Shown here: piece after piece, positions 27,607 through 36,420 of the stretch
Position numbering within the stretch: position 1 is the stretch's first letter
How the letters are laid out: each line of letters opens with the position of its first letter
NCBI RefSeq assembly: GCF_947498175.1
Contig: NZ_CANMJB010000004.1
Span: 124,001 to 188,000 of the forward strand
Direction: 5' to 3'
Length of the DNA: 64,000 nucleotides
Source: an uncultured Algimonas sp.
Lineage (GTDB): Bacteria > Pseudomonadota > Alphaproteobacteria > Caulobacterales > Maricaulaceae
Position numbers and translations under genes: made by a program
Notes under the pieces: generated by a model
Databases searched by the model: none
Told to the model about the DNA's origin: nothing
What the model saw: the letters and a program-made list of their open reading frames with translations, nothing else

Positions 27607-27821
27607 GAGATGCGTTCCGCCCTCAAAATCTTGTAGCGGCGCAGTAGCATCAAGTGGGAAACCGAAACCCATATGACGAGAACGATGCCGCCCAACTCGG
27701 CCATCAGACCCCAAGGTCGGCCACCGCCTGTCAGCCAGGCAATAGTAAAAGACGCGGCCCCGAAGAGCCCTGCCGTTTGTAAGGCGATCACGATGTAGAG
27801 AATGTATTCTCGCGTAATCAT
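27603..27821 (-). CDS. Small membrane protein ORF between the ACT subunit and leuA (72 aa)
   Basis: 72 residues with two predicted membrane helices (YILYIVIALQTAGLFGAASF near 6-25 and GGIVLVIWVSVSHLMLL near 44-60) and a basic end (RRYKILRAER). Start ATG 27821 overlaps the stop of the ACT-domain gene, stop overlaps the leuA start; both are four-base ATGA overlaps. No family recognised. Confidence 0.68.
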   Translation of the reverse strand: MITREYILYIVIALQTAGLFGAASFTIAWLTGGGRPWGLMAELGGIVLVIWVSVSHLMLLRRYKILRAERIS

Positions 27822-28123
27822 CCAGCTCGCTCCGCCCGCTTGCGCCGCCCGACCTTTTCTGCGCTCACCACATTGTAGAGCCGCTCCAACTGGCGGCAGA
27901 GAATATCCAGATTGCGCGGCCCGCCAATATCCTCGATCCGCACCAGCAAGTCGAAATCCCCGTCCACGCGCTGCGTGCAATGCACGTCGCGATAGTCGTA
28001 GCCCCGCCGCTCGATCGTCCCGAGCGCGCGGATCAGCGTGCCGGACACGTCGTGCAGCACGACCTTGAGCGTGCCGGACACGCCGGAGGGTCCGAAGGTC
28101 TTGTCGCGTTGGAGTTCAGTCAT
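27818..28123 (-). CDS. ACT-domain acetolactate synthase small subunit (IlvM-like length)
   Basis: 101 residues with a single ACT domain (GTLKVVLHDVSGTLIRALGTIERRGYDYRDV ... DLLVRIEDIGGPRNLDILCRQLERLYNV). Position right after ilvB identifies it as the regulatory subunit of acetohydroxyacid synthase. It lacks the second domain of usual IlvN (about 160 residues or more) and so resembles IlvM in size. ATG 28123 overlaps the stop region of the small ORF upstream by 8 bases. Confidence 0.82.
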   Translation of the reverse strand: MTELQRDKTFGPSGVSGTLKVVLHDVSGTLIRALGTIERRGYDYRDVHCTQRVDGDFDLLVRIEDIGGPRNLDILCRQLERLYNVVSAEKVGRRKRAERAG

Positions 28124-28421
28124 CGACTTTTCCCGTCACCTCTCGTGCCGACCGGATCATGCGCACTGCCATTGCGCTCAAGGATGAAGCGTTTGGATGG
28201 CGGGCCAATCGGGCGATGATAATGGCGACAAGGCCGAGAATCAGCCCTTCGAGAACATATCCAAACAAGCTTCCAAGACGCACTAGCCGGTCCCACACAG
28301 TGGGTTCGGTCGTGCTCATCGAGATGTTCATCGTGGTAATCATGTTTCCGAACGCCCAGATGAGCGTGAACGCGATCAGAAACCAGCCGCAGATTTCGAG
28401 TGTGTAGCTAAGTTTTTTCAT
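28116..28421 (-). CDS. Small membrane protein ORF between ilvB and its small subunit (101 aa)
   Basis: 101 residues with two hydrophobic helices (LEICGWFLIAFTLIWAFGNMI near 8-28 and LFGYVLEGLILGLVAIIIARLA near 52-73) joined by a polar linker, and a basic C-terminus. It begins two bases after the ilvB stop and ends 8 bases into the ACT gene. It splits the catalytic and regulatory subunits of one enzyme, which is unusual. No family recognised. Confidence 0.68.
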   Translation of the reverse strand: MKKLSYTLEICGWFLIAFTLIWAFGNMITTMNISMSTTEPTVWDRLVRLGSLFGYVLEGLILGLVAIIIARLARHPNASSLSAMAVRMIRSAREVTGKVDD

Positions 28422-28423
28422 TT

Positions 28424-30163
28424 CTACCGCTCCATCATATCCGCATTGGACCGCCCCGGAGGGACGAGGGGCCAGACGTTCTCGTTCGGGTCGATCTTGA
28501 CGTGCATCAGGACGGGGCCCTTCGTCGCTAGCAAACGGTCGATGCCGGCATCGACTTCGTCGGCGGTGCGCACGAGGAAGCTCTCGATGCGGAACGCCTC
28601 GCCGACTTTCGTGAACTCCGGATTGTCGTCCAGATTCACTTCGGAGAAGTTGCGGTCGAAGAAGACTTCCTGCCACTGCCGCACCATGCCGAGCGCGCTA
28701 TTGTCGAGCAGCACGATCTTGAGCGGGATGCCGTAGCGGTGCAGCGTCTGCAGCTCCTGGATGTTCATCATGATCGAGCCGTCGCCGGAGACCGTGATGA
28801 CGGTGCGGTCCGGCGCGCCGAGCTTCGCTCCCAATCCAGCCGGAAGGCCGAAACCCATCGTGCCGAGGCCGCCCGACGTGATGTGGTCCTTGGGGTCGTC
28901 GAAATAGCAATGCTGCGCGACCCACATCTGGTGCTGGCCGACATCGCAGGTGATGATGGCGCTCTCGGGCGCGCGGCGTGACAGATCGTGTAGGAGCTTT
29001 GGCGCATAAACGCCCGGTGCGGCGTTTTCCTGCGCGCCGTCATAATCCCATTCATGTTGCGTGCGGCGCGAAAAACACAGGTCCCGCCATGGCTGCACTT
29101 GCGCCTTCTCGTAAGGCTCGTTTCTGAACGGGTCGAGCGCGGCGAGATTCTTCTTCAGGCTCCCGTCGAGAAACACATCCGTCGCGCGCAGCTTGGAATT
29201 CTCCGCCACGTCGATATCCATGTGGATGACCTTGGCGTGCGGAGCGAACGTGTCGAGCTTGCCGGTCGCCCGGTCGTCGAACCGCGCGCCCGCCACGATC
29301 AGCAGGTCGCATTCCTGCACGGCATAGTTGGCCGCCTTCAGCCCGTGCATGCCCAGCATTCCCAGATAATGCGGATGATCCGATGGCAGGGAGCCGAGGC
29401 CCTTTAGGGTGGAGACGACTGGAATTTCCGTGCGTTCGACCAGCTCTCGCAATTCCGCGACACCGTCGCCCTGCGCGATACCGCCGCCAATATAGAAGAG
29501 CGGCTTGTCGGCCTGACGGATCAGCGCTTCGGCCTTGGCGATATTGTCCGACGTGCCCATTTCGGGTTTCTGTTTCGGATAGGGCCGCCAGCGGTGACGC
29601 TCCGTCGTGACGGCGTTGGCGACATCCTTGGGCAGGTCGATCAGAACCGGGCCTGGGCGGCCTTCGGCGGCGATGAAATAGGCTTCGCGCACCATGCCGG
29701 GAATGTCGGCCGGATCGCGAACGATGTAGCTATGCTTCACGATCGGCATGGTGATGCCGACAATGTCGACTTCCTGAAAGGCGTCCGTGCCCATCAGATC
29801 GGACGGCACTTGCCCGGTGATGAAGACGACCGGAACGCTGTCCAGATAGGCGTCGGCGATGGCGGTGACGAGGTTCGTCGCGCCCGGGCCGGAGGTCGCC
29901 AAGGCCGTTCCAGTCTTTCCGGTCGCGCGGGCATAGCCGATGGCCGCCATGCCGCAGCCCTGTTCGTGACGGCAGAGGATATGGGTCAGGGACGTCTTGG
30001 GAAGCACGTCATAGACGGGCATGATCGCCCCGCCCGGATAGCCGAAAATGATGTCCACGCCTTCGCGCTCGATCGCTTCCAACAGAAGCTGAGCGCCGGA
30101 TTTCGGATCGCGGTCGGAATAGACCTCGGTGGCCTGCTTCTCGAATTTCGTGGCTGTGGTCAT
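28424..30163 (-). CDS. ilvB: Acetolactate synthase large subunit
   Basis: ThDP/FAD enzyme forming acetolactate or acetohydroxybutyrate from pyruvate. 579 residues: N-terminal GVDIIFGYPGGAIMPVYD and the cofactor-activating Glu in LCRHEQGCGMAAIGYARATG, central FAD region (DDRATGKLDTFAPHAKVIHMDID), and C-terminal ThDP motif GDGSIMMNIQELQTLHRYGIPLKIVLLDN. A 283-base spacer with a mosaic repeat separates it from ilvC. Confidence 0.98.
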   Translation of the reverse strand: MTTATKFEKQATEVYSDRDPKSGAQLLLEAIEREGVDIIFGYPGGAIMPVYDVLPKTSLTHILCRHEQGCGMAAIGYARATGKTGTALATSGPGATNLVTAIADAYLDSVPVVFITGQVPSDLMGTDAFQEVDIVGITMPIVKHSYIVRDPADIPGMVREAYFIAAEGRPGPVLIDLPKDVANAVTTERHRWRPYPKQKPEMGTSDNIAKAEALIRQADKPLFYIGGGIAQGDGVAELRELVERTEIPVVSTLKGLGSLPSDHPHYLGMLGMHGLKAANYAVQECDLLIVAGARFDDRATGKLDTFAPHAKVIHMDIDVAENSKLRATDVFLDGSLKKNLAALDPFRNEPYEKAQVQPWRDLCFSRRTQHEWDYDGAQENAAPGVYAPKLLHDLSRRAPESAIITCDVGQHQMWVAQHCYFDDPKDHITSGGLGTMGFGLPAGLGAKLGAPDRTVITVSGDGSIMMNIQELQTLHRYGIPLKIVLLDNSALGMVRQWQEVFFDRNFSEVNLDDNPEFTKVGEAFRIESFLVRTADEVDAGIDRLLATKGPVLMHVKIDPNENVWPLVPPGRSNADMMER

Positions 30164-30194
30164 GAGATTGTCTCGCTTTGCGAGGCTGAGGTTT

Positions 30195-30435
30195 CGTCAC
30201 CCCTTCCGACCTCACTGCGTTCGGCCACCTTCCCCCTTAAGGGGCACGGAGCGTCTTTGATCGGTCGTCCTGTGGACGGCCGATAGCGCAGTGCCGCACG
30301 GCCTCGCTGTGCGGTCCGAAGCGCATTGCGCTTCGGCAACTCCGCTACAGACATCCAAAGGGATGTCTGCTTAACGCTCCATGCCCCCTTGAGGGGGGAG
30401 CTGGCCGCGAAGCGGTCTGAGGGGGTGATACGGCT
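30195..30435. repeat. Mosaic palindromic repeat between ilvC and ilvB
   Basis: The outer arms are inverted: the left reads CACCTTCCCCCTTAAGGGG then CACGGAGCG, the right CGCTCCATGCCCCCTTGAGG then GGGGAG, ending in GAGGGGGTGA against TCACCCC on the left. Inside are smaller hairpins, for example CCGAAGCGCATTGCGCTTCGG-like (CCGAAGCGC/GCGCTTCGG) and AGACATCC/GGATGTCT. It looks like several palindromic modules nested in one element. No coding potential. Confidence 0.75.
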
Positions 30436-30446
30436 GGGCATGAGGG

Positions 30447-31623
<1,177 letters not shown>

Positions 31624-31638
31624 AGATCGAATACGCGG

Positions 31639-33312
31639 TCACGATGCATCTCCGAAAGGAAAGCTCGTCACCGCGCCCTTGGACGCAGAGCCGACGAGAG
31701 CGGCGAATTTGGCGTAGGCGCCGGAAGTGTCGCGCGGCGGAGACGGTTTCCACCCTTCTGCGCGCGCGGCGAGATCGGCGTCGACATTGATGGTCTGGGC
31801 TTCCACATCGATAGTGATGAGGTCGCCCTCCTCGACGAAGGCAATCGGGCCGCCATGTGCGGCTTCGGGGGCGACGTGACCGATGACGAAGCCGTAGCTC
31901 GCCCCGGAAAAGCGGCCATCCGTGATGAGCGCGACATGATCGGCCAGGTCTTGCCCGACCAGCGCGGCCGTCACGCCCAGCATTTCGCGCATGCCGGGTC
32001 CGCCGCGCGGACCTTCATTGCGGATAATGACGACGTCGCCCTTGTGAATGCCATTGTTCTGGACGACTTCGAAGCACGCTTCCTCGGACTCGAACACGCG
32101 GGCGCGGCCTTCGAAATGCAGTGCGCCGTGGCCTGCCAGTTTCACGACACAGCCTTGGGGTGCCAGATCGCCATAGAGAATACCGTAGCCGCCGCGAGAT
32201 TTGACGGGGTCGTCGAAGCTGCGAACCACGTCCTGACCGTTGGTTTCCGATGCCGCCTCAATCTCTTCGAACAAAGTGCGACCCGTGACGGTCTTCTGAT
32301 CCTGGATCCGCCCATCCGCGACCAGGCGTTTGCCGATCAGGCCCGATCCGCCTGCGGTGTAGAGGTCCGCGGCCATGTAGCGCCCGCCGGGTTTCAGATC
32401 ACCGATGACGGGCGTCGTGCGGCTGACATGATCGAAGGCGTCGATCTCGAAATCATTGATGCCCGCTTCCGTCGCGATGGCGAGCAGGTGCAGGATGGCA
32501 TTGGTCGAGGCCGCCGTGGCCGACAGAGCGATCGCCGCGTTCATCAGCGACTCTTTGGTGATCATCTCGCGCGGCTGGCGGTTCTCGTTCACGCAGTCCA
32601 CGACGCACATGCCGGCGTCATAGGCGGCGCGGGTCTTGTCCTCGTGGATGGCTGGAATGTCGTTCGTGCCCATGGGCGACAGGCCGAGAAAGGTCATGGC
32701 CATCGCCATGCTATTAGCCGTAAACTGCCCGCCGCACGCACCCGCGCCGGGGCAGGCGGCTTTCTCGATGTCTTTCAGTTCGTCCTCGTCGATGATCCCG
32801 GCGGCACAGGCGCCGACAGCTTCGAAGACGTCCTGCACGGACAGATCCTTGCCGTCATGATGACCGGGCATGATCGAGCCTCCATAGAGCACGACACCGG
32901 GCACATTCATTCTGGCGAGCGCCATGCCCGCCGCCGGTATGGTCTTGTCGCAGCCGACCAGGATGATGACGCCGTCGAGCGAGTGACCGCGCACGGCCAG
33001 CTCGATGGAATCGCAAATGACTTCGCGAGACATCAGGCTGGCGCGCATCCCGTCGCTGCCCATGGTGATGCCGTCGCTGACCGCGATGGAGTTGAAGTCG
33101 ACCGGCGTCCCGCCCGCCGCGCGGATGCCCGCCCGGACCGGAACCGCCAGCTGGTCGAGATGCATGTTGCACGGGCCCATATTGGTCCAGGTGTTGAAGA
33201 CCGCGACGATCGGACCTTCGAAACTTTCGTCGGTCATGCCGGATGCGCGCAGCATGGCGCGCGCCGCACTGCGGTCCCGGCCTTTGACGATCGCATCAGA
33301 TCGCTTGTTCAT
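31639..33312 (-). CDS. ilvD: Dihydroxy-acid dehydratase
   Basis: Fe-S enzyme making 2-oxo acids from dihydroxy acids, shared third step of valine and isoleucine synthesis. 557 residues from ATG 33312, chosen over ATG 33318 because AGGA then sits about seven bases upstream. Motifs: [38 protein letters not shown] with cluster cysteines, [15 protein letters not shown] and [20 protein letters not shown]. First enzyme gene of the BCAA operon; a leader ORF and terminator-like hairpin precede it. Confidence 0.98.
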   Translation of the reverse strand: MNKRSDAIVKGRDRSAARAMLRASGMTDESFEGPIVAVFNTWTNMGPCNMHLDQLAVPVRAGIRAAGGTPVDFNSIAVSDGITMGSDGMRASLMSREVICDSIELAVRGHSLDGVIILVGCDKTIPAAGMALARMNVPGVVLYGGSIMPGHHDGKDLSVQDVFEAVGACAAGIIDEDELKDIEKAACPGAGACGGQFTANSMAMAMTFLGLSPMGTNDIPAIHEDKTRAAYDAGMCVVDCVNENRQPREMITKESLMNAAIALSATAASTNAILHLLAIATEAGINDFEIDAFDHVSRTTPVIGDLKPGGRYMAADLYTAGGSGLIGKRLVADGRIQDQKTVTGRTLFEEIEAASETNGQDVVRSFDDPVKSRGGYGILYGDLAPQGCVVKLAGHGALHFEGRARVFESEEACFEVVQNNGIHKGDVVIIRNEGPRGGPGMREMLGVTAALVGQDLADHVALITDGRFSGASYGFVIGHVAPEAAHGGPIAFVEEGDLITIDVEAQTINVDADLAARAEGWKPSPPRDTSGAYAKFAALVGSASKGAVTSFPFGDAS

Positions 33313-33344
33313 GGTCATTCCTGCATCGGGGCGCAACGAACGCA

Positions 33345-33373
33345 TAAAAAAACCCGCCTCGGATGGGCGGGTT
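33345..33373 (-). terminator. Attenuator terminator in the ilvD leader
   Basis: On the minus strand AACCCGCC / GGCGGGTT with a seven-base loop is followed by TTTTT, a textbook intrinsic terminator, only about 30 bases before the ilvD start. The 5' arm overlaps ACAACCCG (33368-33375), which can instead pair with CGGGTTGT at 33399-33406 at the end of the leader ORF, giving a mutually exclusive antiterminator. Confidence 0.82.
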
Positions 33374-33396
33374 GTTCGTCGGCCTGTGAAAACTGC

Positions 33397-33522
33397 CTAC
33401 AACCCGTTCGCAACCCCGATGAGGAGTACGACTAGACCAGCAATCAGAATAAGCTCGATGCCCATCCCTTGGATGCGGGCTTCGACCTTCACTCTGGGCT
33501 CGTCTTCGCGAAACGGGTTCAT
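33397..33522 (-). CDS. BCAA-rich leader peptide of the ilv-leu operon (41 aa)
   Basis: 41 codons starting ATG 33522 after AAGGCTCCC. The second half is packed with branched-chain codons: residues 22-37 read IELILIAGLVVLLIGV, twelve of sixteen being Ile, Leu or Val. The stop lies 24 bases before the terminator hairpin. Codons 2-4 (AACCCGTT) can pair with AACGGGTT at the end of the ORF, so three alternative pairings exist as in classical ribosome-mediated attenuation. Alternatively it could be a real one-helix membrane peptide; the RNA structures favour a leader. Confidence 0.72.
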   Translation of the reverse strand: MNPFREDEPRVKVEARIQGMGIELILIAGLVVLLIGVANGL

Positions 33523-33623
33523 GGGAGCCTTAAACCTTAAACCTTAAACCGCGCATCGGCTCAAGGAAAAAATCTACTACGGATTTGTGGAATTTCCCAA
33601 GCAATCATGATTTCATGCCTCGA

Positions 33624-34763
33624 TCAGGGTCGTATGGAGGCAAGGGATTTCTCCAGCGCGTCGAGCAGGTCGTCCTCTGCCTCGATGCCCGTCGAGATCC
33701 GGATCAGGCTTTCATCCAATCCGGCGGCGGCGCGCGCTTCGGGCGCCATGCCCCGATGGGTCATGGTGGCGGGCTGGCAGATCAGGCTCTCGACACCGCC
33801 CAAGGAGGCAGCGAGTCGGAACAGCGCAATGCGCTTCATGACGGATGCGGCCGCATCCGCCCCACCATCCACTCGGAAGGACAGCATGGCACCGGGTCCG
33901 GATTGCTGCTGCGTGGCCAGTCCGGCATCCGGATAGTAGACATCCGTGACGGCCTCGTGAGCCCGCAAGAAGGCGACGATGGCCTTGGCGTTGTCCTCGG
34001 CCGCGTTCACGCGCAGCGCCAGCGTGCGCAGGCCCCGCAGCGTCTGATAGGCATCGAAGGGCGATCCGGTCAGGCCGACGGCGTTGGCCCACCAAGCCAG
34101 CCGTTCGGTCAGCGCGTCCGTCTTCGCCACAACCACGCCGCCGACTACATCGCTATGGCCGTTGAGATATTTGGTCGTCGATTGCACGGCCATGTCCGAG
34201 CCCAGCTCCAGAGGGCGTTGGCGCAAGGGGGTCAGGAACGTATTGTCCACGACGGACAGGGCGCCCGCTTCCCGCGCAAGGTCGCAGACGGCCGCCACGT
34301 CTGTCAGTCGCATCAGCGGATTGCTGGGCGTTTCGACCATCACCAGATCCGTGCCGGGAGTCACAATGGCGCGGACGATGTCCAGATCGCCTTGGTCGAC
34401 GAAGTCGCAGCGGATCTTTCCCTGATCGTGCCGGGCGGCGAGCAGCCGGTGCGTGCCGCCGTAGCAGTCATGCGGCGCCACGACATGCGCGCCGGACGGC
34501 AGCAGGTTCAGCACCAGATCGATCGCCGCCATGCCGGAACTGGTCACGACCGCGCCCGCCCCGCCGTCCAGTTCCGCCAGCGCATTGGCCAGCAGGTCAC
34601 GGTTCGGATTGTTCGTCCGCCCGTAATCGTAAGGCCCCTTGGAGGCCACGTCGGCTTCAGGCCAGACATAGGTGGACGACAGGTAGAGCGGCGGCACGAC
34701 CGCGCCGTAAGCCGGATCCCAGGCGATGCCGGACTGGACGAGTTTGGTGGTGGGGGAGGTCAT
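33624..34763 (-). CDS. metB: Cystathionine gamma-synthase-type PLP enzyme
   Basis: Cys/Met-metabolism PLP enzyme, 379 residues, joining an acylated homoserine to cysteine or sulfide. Seen: YDYGRTNNPNRDLLANALAELDGG, VTSSGMAAI, DCYGGTHRLL, VETPSNPLMRLTD, DNTFLTPLRQRPLELG and PLP lysine K198 in QSTTKYLNGHSDVVGG. Its start overlaps the metX stop (ATGA). Whether it works as MetB (transsulfuration) or as a direct sulfhydrylase cannot be settled by sequence reading; the neighbour suggests O-succinyl- or O-acetylhomoserine as substrate. Confidence 0.9.
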   Translation of the reverse strand: MTSPTTKLVQSGIAWDPAYGAVVPPLYLSSTYVWPEADVASKGPYDYGRTNNPNRDLLANALAELDGGAGAVVTSSGMAAIDLVLNLLPSGAHVVAPHDCYGGTHRLLAARHDQGKIRCDFVDQGDLDIVRAIVTPGTDLVMVETPSNPLMRLTDVAAVCDLAREAGALSVVDNTFLTPLRQRPLELGSDMAVQSTTKYLNGHSDVVGGVVVAKTDALTERLAWWANAVGLTGSPFDAYQTLRGLRTLALRVNAAEDNAKAIVAFLRAHEAVTDVYYPDAGLATQQQSGPGAMLSFRVDGGADAAASVMKRIALFRLAASLGGVESLICQPATMTHRGMAPEARAAAGLDESLIRISTGIEAEDDLLDALEKSLASIRP

Positions 34764-35719
34764 GTCCAGATGTCTTTCATGAACGCCGCCAGTCGCGGCT
34801 CCATCGCGTCATATTCCTTGAGGAACGCATCGTGACCGTAGAGGGAGGTGAAGGTGAACAGCTCGCTGTCGCCTGCCAGGCGGTCGCGCAGTTCGCGCAT
34901 GTCGGGCAGGGGAGCGAGCTGGTCCGAGATGGCGGTCATCAGCAGGGTCGGCGTGTCGATGGTTTCCGGTTCGACGCGGTGCAGGTCGATGGACTCGGAC
35001 AGGGCCAGGAAACGCGCAGCGTCCATATGCGCGGCCAATGCGTCGCCGCGGCTGCCGAGATAGTCGCAAATGTCGAAACTTACGGGAGCCGTGCCGGTTT
35101 CTTCCAAGGCGAACCGGTCGGCGAATTCCTCGGGCGTGCGGTAGGTGGTCATGGCCAGTTCGCGCGCCAGTTTCAGGCCCGCTTCGGGGCGTCCGGCGTC
35201 GAGCGCCAATCGCACCACGCGCCGTTGGATGCCGCGCCAGGCCACGCCGATCGGATAGGGTTTGTGGGCCGCGCCGATGATGCAAAGACGTTCCACGGCG
35301 TCCGGATAGTCGCGGGCGAAGGCCAGCGCACACATGCCGCCATAGGAACTGCCGATGACGGCGCGGGCCGGGCCCAGATCGTGAGCGTCCAGCAAAGCCT
35401 TGAGCCGTGTGGCCTGGTCTGCTGTCGTGATGGTTTCCGGACAGTCCAGCCCGCCATCGTTCGGCGCGAAATCCAGGCCAAGGACCTGCACGCGGTTCAG
35501 ATCGACCGCACCGCCGCGCCGGACCAGTCGCGACCACCAACCCCGATCCTTGGGCGGGCCGTCCGCAACGTGCCGCGTCGCCGAAATCCCGCCGAGCACG
35601 ATGACGAGCGCAGACCCATCGGGCCCATAGAGGCGACCTCGCACGACATCGCCGCGCATCGCGCAGCCGCGCGACAACATCCAGTCGCCGAGGGTCGTTT
35701 CGATGTCGCGAGCCTGCAC
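34760..35719 (-). CDS. metX: Homoserine O-acyltransferase (MetX family)
   Basis: Alpha/beta-hydrolase fold enzyme acylating homoserine at the entry to methionine synthesis. 319 residues from GTG 35719, chosen because GGGAGG lies six bases before it; upstream ATGs have no ribosome binding site. Motifs: VLGGISATRH oxyanion region, DFAPNDGG, nucleophile elbow GSSYGGM with Ser125, then Asp in TAISDQLAPL and His in YGHDAFLKE. The family contains acetyl and succinyl enzymes; specificity is not assigned. Preceded by a SAM riboswitch and coupled to metB. Confidence 0.9.
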   Translation of the reverse strand: MQARDIETTLGDWMLSRGCAMRGDVVRGRLYGPDGSALVIVLGGISATRHVADGPPKDRGWWSRLVRRGGAVDLNRVQVLGLDFAPNDGGLDCPETITTADQATRLKALLDAHDLGPARAVIGSSYGGMCALAFARDYPDAVERLCIIGAAHKPYPIGVAWRGIQRRVVRLALDAGRPEAGLKLARELAMTTYRTPEEFADRFALEETGTAPVSFDICDYLGSRGDALAAHMDAARFLALSESIDLHRVEPETIDTPTLLMTAISDQLAPLPDMRELRDRLAGDSELFTFTSLYGHDAFLKEYDAMEPRLAAFMKDIWT

Positions 35720-35786
35720 GGACCGCCTCCCGATGCGGTGCGCGGCCATGCGAGAGGAAGGGGAGGCCGCCCGGGCTGGGCGCGCT

Positions 35787-35907
35787 CTCATCTTCCGGGA
35801 AACCCGCAGGACGTGGCACCTGTTGCGATGTCGCCATCGCCGGTTGCCCCGGAGGTCGCCCCCTGCGAAGAGGATCGGGCCTTGTCCCTCGCTCCGGTCT
35901 TGATGAG
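35787..35907 (-). promoter_or_regulatory. SAM riboswitch (SAM-I clan) controlling metX-metB
   Basis: On the minus strand P1 is formed by CTCATC (35907-35902) and GATGAG (35792-35787). Between them lie the conserved core pieces in order: GAGCGAGGGACAAGGCCCGAT, GGGGCAACCGGC, CAACAGGTGCCACGTCC, TGCGGG and GGAAGATGAG. These are the S-box signatures (GAGGGA..GCCC, GGCAACC, GGUGCCA..UCC, AGAUGAG). Downstream, GCCTCCC (35767-35761) can pair with GGGAGGC (35731-35725), which is the metX Shine-Dalgarno, so SAM binding probably blocks translation. Whether it is SAM-I proper or a SAM-I/IV variant needs a covariance search. Confidence 0.87.
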
Positions 35908-36022
35908 TGGGAAGGCTATGGCGGGCGGGAAAGAACGGGTCAAGATTTCGTTTGGACAGGCTGGTTGGCGACGGTCTGCTTTGCGGTCTTCGGGCCTCCT
36001 CGCGAGAACGCCAATCAATGGG

Positions 36023-36397
36023 CTAGCCTGACGTGGGCGCTCCCTTGTCCCAGATGATGGCCATGAACAGACCCTTCATGGGTTGCAGCAAGAGAACGCA
36101 GAGTGCGGCCAGAAACAGGCTGACACCCGTGATGGACGCCCATACCGGCCAGTCTTCGCGGAATACGATCCAGTGGAAGACCGGTGCCGTCAGATGTCCG
36201 GCGACGAGCATCGAGGCCCAGGCCGGGCCGTCATCGGCGCGCACCTCGCCCCAGTTCACGCCGCAACACGCACAGTGCTCGACGGGTTTGAGGAAGGCGC
36301 GGAAGAGCTTGGCCTCACCGCAATTCGGGCACGACATCTTCAATCCGCGCCAGAGCTTGGGCCGCAAGGGGCCGGTCGGTTTGGGGCCTTCGATCAT
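36023..36397 (-). CDS. DUF983 zinc-ribbon membrane protein
   Basis: 124 residues: an N-terminal CPNCGEAKLF...HCACCG double-Cys zinc ribbon (about 23-47) followed by two membrane helices (PVFHWIVF.. and SITGVSLFLAALCVLLLQP). This matches DUF983, a family of unknown function found beside cytochrome oxidase or repair genes in alphaproteobacteria. It is 23 bases downstream of its promoter-proximal neighbour udgX in the same direction and may share its transcript. Confidence 0.85.
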   Translation of the reverse strand: MIEGPKPTGPLRPKLWRGLKMSCPNCGEAKLFRAFLKPVEHCACCGVNWGEVRADDGPAWASMLVAGHLTAPVFHWIVFREDWPVWASITGVSLFLAALCVLLLQPMKGLFMAIIWDKGAPTSG

Positions 36398-36420
36398 GTG
36401 CGGGCCATAGGGGGTTCGGC

